Below are positions 1-5,590 of a stretch of 64,000 bases of DNA, piece by piece. Every line of letters begins with the position of its first letter. The first letter of the stretch is position 1. Both the position numbers and the translations under genes were made by a program. The notes beneath the pieces were generated by a model that saw nothing but the letters and a program-made list of their open reading frames with translations, was not told the origin of the DNA and did no database searches. The stretch comes from Erythrobacter sp. SG61-1L (GTDB taxonomy: Bacteria; Pseudomonadota; Alphaproteobacteria; Sphingomonadales; Sphingomonadaceae), in assembly GCF_001305965.1 (NCBI RefSeq), contig NZ_JXQC01000003.1, positions 744,001-808,000 of the forward strand, written 5' to 3'.

Positions 1-28
1 GCCGGTACGTGTCGATGCCGGCGCGCAT
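1..28 (-). CDS. Start of a gene leaving the window, perhaps a thymidine phosphorylase family protein (partial)
   Basis: An ATG on the minus strand at position 28 opens a frame reading M-R-A-G-I-D-T-Y-R before the window ends. It lies 26 bases downstream of the metallo-beta-lactamase gene in the same direction, so it could be the next gene of that operon. The G-I-D-T-Y-R start recalls the N-terminus of archaeal-type thymidine/AMP phosphorylases, but nine codons are too few to be sure. No strong ribosome binding site is visible. Confidence 0.25.
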
Positions 29-54
29 GACGGGTATTGAGTGAATATCACCGG

Positions 55-1437
55 TCATTTCGGACGTTCCAGACTAATCCGTTCGAGGTGTTCCGGAACG
101 CGAACTCTCCAGCCAAGCTCGTGGTCGATCCGGTAGCGCAGGGCATCCGCGCTGTCGGGTTCGCCGTGAGTGACATAGGTCATTTCCGGCGGCTTGGCCT
201 GTCCCATCCAAGCCAGCAGTTCGTCAGCGTCCGCATGGCCGGACATGCCTTCGAGTTGGATCACTTCGGCGCGGATGTCGATCTCGCGCCCGAAGAGCCG
301 CAGATGCTGCTCGCCTCGGGCGAGGACGGCCCCCCTCGTGCCTCCTGCCTGGAAGCCGCTCAGCACGATCGCGTTCTTGGGATCGGGGCCAAAACTGACC
401 AGGTGGTGCAGGACGCGGCCGCCTGCGAGCATGCCGCTTGCGGAAATGATGATCATAGGTCCGACACGACGGTTGAGCTCCTTCGATTCCTCGACCGTGC
501 GCACGCGTTCGGCGAGATCGAACATGGCCTTGCAGTCGTCCCAGCTGACGTGATGCTCATCATGGTGATTGTGGTAGATTGCGGTCGCGTCCACGCCCAT
601 CGGACTGTTGAGGTAGACCGGCACGTAGGGAATGGCGCCCCGCTCCCGCAGTTGCGCGATCTGGAGCATCACGCCCTGGATCCGGCCAACGGCAAAAGCC
701 GGAATGACAATCGCGCCACCGCGCCGTGTGACCCGGTTGATGACGTCGGCCAGCTCCTGCTCCGGATCGACATGGCCGTGCGTACGATTGCCGTAGGTGG
801 ATTCGGTCACGAGAATGTCGGCACCTTCGAACGGGCGAGGGCCACGCATCAACGGGTCGGCCTCACGACCGACATCGCCGCTGAAATGGACCGTCCGCCC
901 ATCGACGGTCACCTGGATCTGCGCCGCGCCGAGCAGGTGTCCCGCCGGAATGAAACGCGCTGTAATGCCCTCTCCGAGGTCGAGTATCTTGTCGAAAGGC
1001 GTTTGCCGGAAATGTTCCAGCGCCGCGCGGGCATCTTCAAGCGTGTAGAGCGGCTTCGGGTTTGCGTGCCTGGAATAGCCCTTGCGCTTCGCATAGCGGG
1101 CCTCTTCTTCCTGCAGATGCCCGCTGTCGGGGAGCAGCAGGCCGCAGAGTTCGGCCGTAGCCGGCGTGCAATGGATATGGCCCTGAAAGCCGTTTCGGAC
1201 CAGCGCGGGCAGATAGCCGGAATGGTCAAGGTGAGCATGCGTAAGCAGCACGCAGTCGATGGATTTCGGCGGCACCGGGAACGGCTTCCAGTTTCGTTCG
1301 CGAAGCTGTTTATACCCCTGGAAGAGCCCGCAATCGATTAGGATCCGGCGACCCCTAGCCTCGATCAGGTAACGCGAACCCGTTACGGTTCCCGTCGCGC
1401 CAAGGAATCTGAGCGAAGGCTTCTCCGAGATGCTCAT
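55..1437 (-). CDS. Beta-CASP metallo-beta-lactamase fold RNase-like protein (460 aa)
   Basis: This is a full-length beta-CASP metallo-beta-lactamase protein of the bacterial YSH1/CPSF-like group, whose members cut RNA using two zinc ions. The zinc motif HAHLDH is at residues 67-72. Further metal-ligand regions are the PAGHLLGA segment, the FSGDVGR segment and the SGHAD segment near the C-terminus. The beta-CASP insert carries the usual ATESTYG-like (here VTESTYGNR) and SASGMLAGGR segments. The start is supported by GGAAAGGG about 8 bases upstream. It follows the DUF5676 gene by 59 bases and is probably cotranscribed with it from the divergent CsoR-type promoter. Why an RNA nuclease sits in a metal cluster is not known from the sequence. 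Confidence 0.88.
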   Translation of the reverse strand: MSISEKPSLRFLGATGTVTGSRYLIEARGRRILIDCGLFQGYKQLRERNWKPFPVPPKSIDCVLLTHAHLDHSGYLPALVRNGFQGHIHCTPATAELCGLLLPDSGHLQEEEARYAKRKGYSRHANPKPLYTLEDARAALEHFRQTPFDKILDLGEGITARFIPAGHLLGAAQIQVTVDGRTVHFSGDVGREADPLMRGPRPFEGADILVTESTYGNRTHGHVDPEQELADVINRVTRRGGAIVIPAFAVGRIQGVMLQIAQLRERGAIPYVPVYLNSPMGVDATAIYHNHHDEHHVSWDDCKAMFDLAERVRTVEESKELNRRVGPMIIISASGMLAGGRVLHHLVSFGPDPKNAIVLSGFQAGGTRGAVLARGEQHLRLFGREIDIRAEVIQLEGMSGHADADELLAWMGQAKPPEMTYVTHGEPDSADALRYRIDHELGWRVRVPEHLERISLERPK

Positions 1438-1496
1438 TTTATCTGCCCTTTCCTAGGCACTGGCCGATCAGAGTTGAGGTTGCCGCGCGTTCGCAC

Positions 1497-1763
1497 TCAC
1501 TTCGAGCTGAAGAAGCGATGCAGTGGCACCAGCAAAACCGCCGCGTACCAGCCGTAAAGGAAACTTCCGACAGCGCCCGCGATAAAGCCTGGCCACGTCA
1601 GCCATTCAAAGCCCGGCAGGAGCGGTGCCCACGCATCGAGCATATGAAATTTGGCCGGGACGAGCAGGCCATAGCCCACGCACAGGAGATACGTGATGAG
1701 CAGGAACAGACTGAGCGTCCAGCCCCAGATGCGAATCCCTTGCTTCAAGGTTGTATCGGTCAT
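1497..1763 (-). CDS. DUF5676 family small membrane protein (88 aa)
   Basis: The product is a small inner-membrane protein with two hydrophobic segments at about residues 15-36 and 57-80, and a proline/tryptophan-rich loop between them (LLPGFEWLTWPGF). This pattern fits DUF5676, a family of unknown function often found beside CsoR/FrmR-type regulators. I place the start at 1763 and not at the upstream in-frame ATG (1826), because AGGAGG lies six bases before it and the upstream extension is not membrane-like. The gene is divergent from the CsoR-family gene and shares its 120 base control region. A role in metal transport or sensing is only inferred from neighbours. Confidence 0.75.
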   Translation of the reverse strand: MTDTTLKQGIRIWGWTLSLFLLITYLLCVGYGLLVPAKFHMLDAWAPLLPGFEWLTWPGFIAGAVGSFLYGWYAAVLLVPLHRFFSSK

Positions 1764-1785
1764 TACAGGCCTCCTGTTGCTCACA

Positions 1786-1812
1786 ATACATAAGGGGAGT
1801 ATAGTATATACG
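1786..1812. promoter_or_regulatory. Candidate CsoR-type operator between divergent genes
   Basis: The sequence ATACATAAGGGGAGTATAG followed by TATATACG lies between the DUF5676 gene and the CsoR-family gene. A short G tract flanked by AT-rich TATA/ATAC steps is the known form of operators bound by CsoR, RcnR and FrmR-family repressors. The site lies 23-49 bases upstream of the DUF5676 start and 73-99 bases upstream of the regulator start, so binding could repress both. The assignment rests on resemblance and position only. Confidence 0.45.
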
Positions 1813-1884
1813 CTTTCCTGTTTCAAGAGTTGCTGATTTGGCGAATGATTGGCTCAACCTCGAAAAGCTGGCATGGGAGAGACG

Positions 1885-2157
1885 ATGAGCGATAAATTCT
1901 CACGAGAAATCGCGCGCATGCGCAGGATCGAAGGCCAGGCGCGCGGCATTGCCAAAATGATGGAAGAGGACCGGTATTGCATCGATATCCTCCAGCAGTT
2001 CGCGGCAATGGAGGCTGCCTTGCGTTCGGCGCGCATGGAGGTGCTCAAGATCCATGCGAGCCATTGTCTCGAAGAGGCTATCGAACTGGGGTCGAAGGGC
2101 GACCAACGAGCTAAAATCGCTGAACTTATCGCCCTTCTGGAAAAGCAGGCGCGCTGA
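1885..2157 (+). CDS. csoR: CsoR-family metal-responsive transcriptional repressor (90 aa)
   Basis: This all-helical DNA-binding repressor lacks a classical helix-turn-helix and releases DNA when it binds metal. The N-terminal RMRRIEGQARGI segment is the family hallmark. Cys32, His57 and Cys61 have exactly the C-x24-H-x3-C spacing of the Cu(I) ligands of CsoR, which points to copper and not to formaldehyde (FrmR) or nickel (RcnR). The start at 1885 follows GGGAGAGACG. An in-frame ATG at 1849 would add 12 residues unlike the family. The gene is divergent from the DUF5676 and beta-CASP genes and probably controls them and itself. It is a second, cytoplasmic copper sensor beside the ECF system at 4.3-5.6 kb. 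Confidence 0.82.
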   Translation: MSDKFSREIARMRRIEGQARGIAKMMEEDRYCIDILQQFAAMEAALRSARMEVLKIHASHCLEEAIELGSKGDQRAKIAELIALLEKQAR

Positions 2158-2202
2158 TCCCGTCGCCCATCGGGGCGATCATTCATTGCCAGGTCTGGCG
2201 AC

Positions 2203-2586
2203 CTAACCGGGGCCATGGCCAGGATGCGCCGCATGATCCTGTGCGGCGGGATCGGCAGGCGGAGCCTCGCTATCCGGTGCGCTATTGGATTCCGGCTTGC
2301 CCATTTGTCCGTGGCCCATTTGCGAGTGGTCCATCGTTCCGTGATCCATCTTAGAATGATCCATCATGCCGTGGTCCATTTGCGAGTGGTCCATCATCCG
2401 GCACATCATCTTGCCGTCTTCACCTTTGGCCATCATGCCCTGCATCATTTTGCCATTGTGCATCATTTCGCACTTCTGCGGCATTTCAGCTGGAGGCGAG
2501 GGCTGATCTGGCGCGGCCTGTTCAGACTGTGCCATCACCGGACCGGCAAGTAGTAGGCCTGCCAGGAAAATTGTCTGCTTTTTCAT
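2203..2586 (-). CDS. Exported Met/His-rich copper-binding protein (127 aa)
   Basis: Residues 1-19 form a signal peptide ending V-M-A, so the protein is exported to the periplasm. The mature part carries methionine pairs around residues 40-65 (EMMHNGKMMQGMM) and then a run of MDHS/MDHG/MDHT units at about 66-95, ending in a His-rich tail. Such Met/His clusters bind Cu(I) and Cu(II), so a copper buffer or chaperone role is likely. The same MDH(G/S) units occur in the CopA insert and the CopB N-terminus in this window. It is the last gene of the leftward operon, 20 bases after the DUF411 gene. Low-complexity sequence prevents a firm family call. Confidence 0.72.
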   Translation of the reverse strand: MKKQTIFLAGLLLAGPVMAQSEQAAPDQPSPPAEMPQKCEMMHNGKMMQGMMAKGEDGKMMCRMMDHSQMDHGMMDHSKMDHGTMDHSQMGHGQMGKPESNSAPDSEAPPADPAAQDHAAHPGHGPG

Positions 2587-2606
2587 GTTGGTTCTCCTCG
2601 TCTTGT

Positions 2607-3074
2607 TCAGTTGTAGCTATTGAACACCGTGCGCCCCGTCTTGCCGAAGGCAATGACCTGGTATGGCTGGGTGCGCCCGCTCATTTCCATACCCGGTGAG
2701 CCGACCGGCATTCCGGCGACTGCCAGCCCCTCGACGCCTGCGGGGCGTTCACGCAGAAGGCGCGCAACATCGCCGGCTGGCACATGACCTTCGATGACAT
2801 AGCCATCGACGATCATCGTGTGGCACGAGCGAAGCTCGTCGGGGACGCCTTCGCGGTCCTTTATCGCGCCCATGTCGGCGCTGTCCTGCACCGCAACGTC
2901 GGCGTGCAGGCCCTCGCGGATATGTGCGGCCCAGGCCTCACAGCAACCGCAGTTTGGATCGCGGAACATGGTATAGTTCGCCGCCTGTGCGGCACCGCTG
3001 CATGCGGTAAGGAACATGGTTCCAAGCAGCGCTATTAGCCCCGTACGGGACGTTCCCGGATCAAATACCTTCAT
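2607..3074 (-). CDS. DUF411 family periplasmic metal-binding protein (155 aa)
   Basis: The protein matches DUF411, a family found in copper and silver resistance clusters. The hallmark is DPNCGCCEAW at about residues 39-48, with Cys42, Cys44 and Cys45. It is followed by a thioredoxin-like region containing RSCHTMIVDGYVIEGHVP, which is typical of the family. The N-terminus is hydrophobic and ends LTAC at residues 22-25, so it may be a lipoprotein, although cleavage after AQA near residue 31 is also possible. Its start overlaps the stop of the upstream lipoprotein gene by four bases (ATGA), indicating translational coupling in the leftward operon. Function is probably copper binding in the periplasm; the biochemistry is not established. 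Confidence 0.85.
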   Translation of the reverse strand: MKVFDPGTSRTGLIALLGTMFLTACSGAAQAANYTMFRDPNCGCCEAWAAHIREGLHADVAVQDSADMGAIKDREGVPDELRSCHTMIVDGYVIEGHVPAGDVARLLRERPAGVEGLAVAGMPVGSPGMEMSGRTQPYQVIAFGKTGRTVFNSYN

Positions 3075-3466
3075 TTGTGTTCCATTCCTTCCATCGCGTG
3101 ATTGGACATGGTCGACATGTCGTGACCTGCGTGCGGATCGACTGGCTGTGCCTCCTGCGGCGCAGCTGACTGGGGTGCTTTTGACACTGAGCCTGCATCA
3201 TCTTCCTGTGCACCGCTGTTTCGGCCAGGTCTGGGCTCAATCGGCGATCGCAAAGGGACGTCAGCCGCCGCCGTCTCGGACTGTTCAGGTTCGCCGGGCT
3301 CCAAACTCTCTGCGATCGTCTCATTCTTGGGCGCTGCAGATTCCGAGAGCGCCGGGACGCTGGCCTGCGATGCTTCCTCCGGCTTTCTATCACATCCCGC
3401 GAGCAAAAGGGCTGCTGTCAGCATCAGTCCGCAGAGAGCCGCGCGGGTCACAGTGAATTTTCGCAT
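3071..3466 (-). CDS. Putative lipoprotein with Met/His-rich C-terminus (131 aa)
   Basis: I do not recognise a named family. The N-terminus is a lipoprotein signal with lipobox LLAGC, giving Cys25 as the lipidated residue. Residues 28-100 are low complexity, rich in Glu, Ser, Ala and Pro, which suggests an extended linker. The last 20 residues contain HAGHDM, a second HAM unit and a final EGMEHK, a Met/His tail like those in other proteins of this cluster. It lies five bases after the DUF2231 gene and overlaps the DUF411 gene by four bases. A tethered copper-binding tail at the membrane is the simplest reading, but it is an inference. Confidence 0.65.
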   Translation of the reverse strand: MRKFTVTRAALCGLMLTAALLLAGCDRKPEEASQASVPALSESAAPKNETIAESLEPGEPEQSETAAADVPLRSPIEPRPGRNSGAQEDDAGSVSKAPQSAAPQEAQPVDPHAGHDMSTMSNHAMEGMEHK

Positions 3467-3471
3467 CGTGC

Positions 3472-4170
3472 TTACTCCAGACCAAGATGGTTGGGGCCGA
3501 AGACCATCTCACCGCCGAGATAACCCTGAATGACGAGGGCGACTGCAAGGATCGCGAGCGTGACGCGGAGGCCTGATCGCCGGTTCGAGCGGAATGCGAA
3601 CCACGCAGCTAGGATTGCCACCCCCGCGACCGCCGATCCGTTCCAGCGATGAATCCCAAGCGTTTGCGACCTGTCCGAAAGCCGCCAGCCCGCAGCAAAC
3701 CAGCCAAGCAATGCGGCGACCAAGGCACCTATCGCGCCACCGGCAACAAGGAACCGCACGGTCGTCTCGAGACCAAGCGCAGGCCGCAGCGCCAGAAGGA
3801 GCTCGGCAAGGGCGGCCATGAGCAGCAGAGCAACAGGGAAGTGCGCCGCGATGGGATGAAGCCGTCCAAGAAAGTCGCCTGTCGACGTCAGCCGGTTCTC
3901 TGCAATCGCTGCCTCGAGCGCCTGTTCAGGCGTCTGCCGCTCGACAACACCATCCGCGGATGGGTGCGACTGCGCCAAGATCTCGGGGTCGTGCATCGCG
4001 CCTGCCGCTTCTTCATGCTTGGCGGTTGCCTCGTGCATCTCCATCTGCACCATCTCGGCATCGCTCATATCGTCCTTGTGCCCTTCATGCGCATGGACGG
4101 CGATTGGCACCGCGAAGACCGTAACGGCCAGCAAGACCATGACTTGGCGAAAGACAGGAGTTTGCTTCAT
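3472..4170 (-). CDS. DUF2231 membrane protein with His/Met-rich exported N-terminus (232 aa)
   Basis: Residues 1-27 form a signal sequence ending VHA. A periplasmic stretch rich in His, Met, Asp and Glu follows (HEGHKDDMSDAEM and on). From about residue 105 there are four hydrophobic segments, starting with LHPIAAHFPVALLLM, the conserved start of DUF2231. Members often occur beside heavy-metal genes and may bind haem or metal; the function is unknown. This is the first gene of the leftward operon, and a TGAGGGG/CGTA element lies immediately upstream, with CGTA only about ten bases before the ATG. No Shine-Dalgarno sequence is visible, so its mRNA may be leaderless. Confidence 0.75.
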   Translation of the reverse strand: MKQTPVFRQVMVLLAVTVFAVPIAVHAHEGHKDDMSDAEMVQMEMHEATAKHEEAAGAMHDPEILAQSHPSADGVVERQTPEQALEAAIAENRLTSTGDFLGRLHPIAAHFPVALLLMAALAELLLALRPALGLETTVRFLVAGGAIGALVAALLGWFAAGWRLSDRSQTLGIHRWNGSAVAGVAILAAWFAFRSNRRSGLRVTLAILAVALVIQGYLGGEMVFGPNHLGLE

Positions 4171-4178
4171 GCTCGTTT

Positions 4179-4204
4179 TACGCTCTCACTTGCCGCACCC
4201 CTCA
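4179..4204 (-). promoter_or_regulatory. Predicted ECF sigma promoter for the leftward copper operon
   Basis: On the minus strand TGAGGGG starts at 4204 and CGTA starts at 4182, a start-to-start distance of 22 bases. The same pair with identical spacing occurs at 4214-4239 and 5556-5581 on the plus strand. The two divergent TGAGGGG copies form the dyad CCCCTCA-N9-TGAGGGG at 4198-4220. CGTA is a common -10 core for ECF sigma factors. The predicted transcription start falls at or within a few bases of the ATG at 4170. Confidence 0.68.
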
Positions 4205-4213
4205 GAATTATTT

Positions 4214-4239
4214 TGAGGGGCAATGACACCGGAGGCGTA
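4214..4239 (+). promoter_or_regulatory. Predicted autoregulated ECF sigma promoter for the Y-X-sigma operon
   Basis: TGAGGGGCAAT at 4214-4224 is followed after nine bases by GGCGTA at 4234-4239. The copy before copA (TGAGGGGTAAT, nine bases, GGCGTA) matches at 16 of 17 fixed positions. Transcription from here would produce a leader of about 24 bases before the anti-sigma gene at 4270. Promoters of ECF operons are usually recognised by their own sigma factor, so autoregulation is expected. Confidence 0.7.
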
Positions 4240-4269
4240 TAGAAAGCGAGCAGACAGGAACGAGACAGG

Positions 4270-4554
4270 ATGCGAAACGAACAACGACTGGACAATGCTC
4301 TGGCACGCCTAAGATCCTCAGCTGATCCGGCGCTGCCGGACGGCTTCATGGACGGCGTCTGGATGCGAGCGGGCCAAATGGAGGCCCTATCCGCGCAGCG
4401 CACACGTTTTGTGCTCTTCGCGGCCATGGCTTTCATCGGGCTTGGCGCGGGATTCGGAACAACGCAGACGCCAGCCCATGCCGAGCCTGCAGGCTATCAG
4501 CTAGTAGAAGGCGCGAATATGTCACCTGCCGCCCTGCTTCACGTCGAACCATGA
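4270..4554 (+). CDS. CnrY-like small membrane anti-sigma factor (94 aa)
   Basis: The protein has a cytoplasmic N-terminal part of about 45 residues, one transmembrane segment at about 46-64 (FVLFAAMAFIGLGAG) and a short periplasmic tail. Size and topology match CnrY (95 aa), which holds the ECF sigma factor CnrH at the membrane. Sequence similarity to CnrY is not obvious by eye, so the call rests on topology and gene order: Y, X, sigma, as in cnrYXH. Its stop overlaps the start of the next gene (ATGA). The gene follows the predicted ECF promoter. If the call is right, its N-terminus binds the sigma factor encoded at 4998. Confidence 0.62.
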   Translation: MRNEQRLDNALARLRSSADPALPDGFMDGVWMRAGQMEALSAQRTRFVLFAAMAFIGLGAGFGTTQTPAHAEPAGYQLVEGANMSPAALLHVEP

Positions 4555-4991
4555 AAATCGGTGGTTTTCAGCTACTGCTGGCTATTTTGCTGGCGGTGGC
4601 AGCGGGGTGCATCGGTGCATTTGCGGCAAACGAATGGCGCCAATCGAGCCACCCGCAAACCCTTCATGATTTTGTCCATGATGAACTCGACCTCGATGCC
4701 GCGCAGAACAGCAGGCTCGAGCAACTCGAAACGCGTTTTGCTGTCGAGAGGAAGGAACTCGACCTGTCGCTGCGTGCGGCCAATGTCCGGCTGGCCGCGG
4801 CGATGGATGAGGAGCACGACTACGGCCCCAAGGTCGCCGCAGCGATCGACGATGTTCACGCGCGAATGGGGGATCTCCAGAAGGTGACGGTAAGGCATGT
4901 CTTTGCCATGCGTGCGCTGCTCGATCCGGAGCAGCAGAGGCGCTTCGATCACCAGGTGGCTTTGTCTCTCACCGGCGAACCCGGCGAATGA
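4551..4991 (+). CDS. CnrX-like periplasmic heavy-metal sensor (146 aa)
   Basis: An N-terminal membrane anchor (about residues 5-27) is followed by a helical periplasmic domain of the metal-sensor family that includes CnrX, NccX and, more distantly, CpxP/Spy-like proteins. CnrX binds metal through His42, His46, Glu63, His119 and Met123. The same pattern is visible here: H-D-F-V-H (H-x3-H) followed by the DELDLDAAQ segment, a glutamate-rich helix (LEQLETRF), and H-V-F-A-M (H-x3-M) near residue 120. The Met ligand suits copper as well as cobalt or nickel. It overlaps the anti-sigma gene and lies six bases before the sigma gene. It presumably senses periplasmic copper and relieves the anti-sigma. 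Confidence 0.78.
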   Translation: MKIGGFQLLLAILLAVAAGCIGAFAANEWRQSSHPQTLHDFVHDELDLDAAQNSRLEQLETRFAVERKELDLSLRAANVRLAAAMDEEHDYGPKVAAAIDDVHARMGDLQKVTVRHVFAMRALLDPEQQRRFDHQVALSLTGEPGE

Positions 4992-4997
4992 CCGGCA

Positions 4998-5558
4998 GTG
5001 CGGGGGCCGGAAGACACGCTTGAGAGGGACCTGGTTGAGAAGGTCAGGGCCGGAAATAGAGCGGCCTTCGATCAACTCGCGGCAATCCACCTGCCGCGCC
5101 TGCTGAGCCTGTCCCGCCGTATGCTCGGGTCGGGCGATGAGGCTCAGGACGCCCTACAAAATGCACTCGCTTCGACCTGGATCGCGCGCGCCAAACTGGA
5201 CCCATCCAAGCCGATTGCGGCCTACCTGACGACGGTGACTCTCAACAAATGTAGGGACCGGTTGCGGAGACGAAAGGCGGCAATGCTCCTGGGCCTTGGT
5301 GCGTTCGATCCGGACCTGCCGGTAGCATCGGACGCGCCGGACGCGGAATCCGAGATCGCCGATCGGCAGGCGCTGCGACAAGTCTCCCGCGAAATTGAGC
5401 ACCTGCCGATACGGTTGCGCGAAGCGCTCGTCCTGGTTGCCATAGACGGACGCAGTCAGCGAGAAGCCGCCGAACTTCTCGGCGTAACCGAGAAAACAAT
5501 CGAGACCCGCGTTTACCGCGCGCGGCAGCGGCTGCGCGAGAAAGTCGATTTTGTTTGA
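4998..5558 (+). CDS. ECF RNA polymerase sigma factor, CnrH-like position (186 aa)
   Basis: Region 2 is visible at about residues 20-90 (AAFDQLAAIHLPRLL, then DEAQDALQNALASTW and the NKCRDRLRR segment). Region 4 with its helix-turn-helix is at about 130-182 (LREALVLVAIDGRSQREAA, then TEKTIETRVYRARQRL). Length is typical of ECF factors. Translation starts at GTG 4998, seven bases after the stop of the sensor gene; no ATG is available in frame upstream. The gene order anti-sigma, sensor, sigma followed by copA-copB suggests that this sigma factor directs transcription of the copper operons through the TGAGGGG/CGTA elements. Confidence 0.9.
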   Translation: MRGPEDTLERDLVEKVRAGNRAAFDQLAAIHLPRLLSLSRRMLGSGDEAQDALQNALASTWIARAKLDPSKPIAAYLTTVTLNKCRDRLRRRKAAMLLGLGAFDPDLPVASDAPDAESEIADRQALRQVSREIEHLPIRLREALVLVAIDGRSQREAAELLGVTEKTIETRVYRARQRLREKVDFV

Positions 5559-5581
5559 GGGGTAATCCCGCTCCCGGCGTA
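5556..5581 (+). promoter_or_regulatory. Predicted ECF sigma promoter before copA
   Basis: TGAGGGGTAAT at 5556-5566, nine bases, then GGCGTA at 5576-5581 repeats the element upstream of the anti-sigma gene with identical spacing. It overlaps the stop codon of the sigma gene (TGA 5556-5558). The ATG of copA at 5591 is 13 bases from the first base of CGTA, so transcription would begin at or just before the start codon. That would give a leaderless or nearly leaderless copA message; no Shine-Dalgarno sequence is visible before copA. Confidence 0.68.
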
Positions 5582-5590
5582 AGCGGTAAT

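Noticed and set aside
37-1341. A 434-codon plus-strand frame opposite the beta-CASP gene.
   Set aside because: The minus-strand frame encodes a full metallo-beta-lactamase protein with all motifs; the plus-strand product has none.
4988-4998. ATG at 4988 as the start of the ECF sigma factor.
   Set aside because: It is in another frame relative to the sigma factor; GTG 4998 is the only suitable start near the beginning of the frame.
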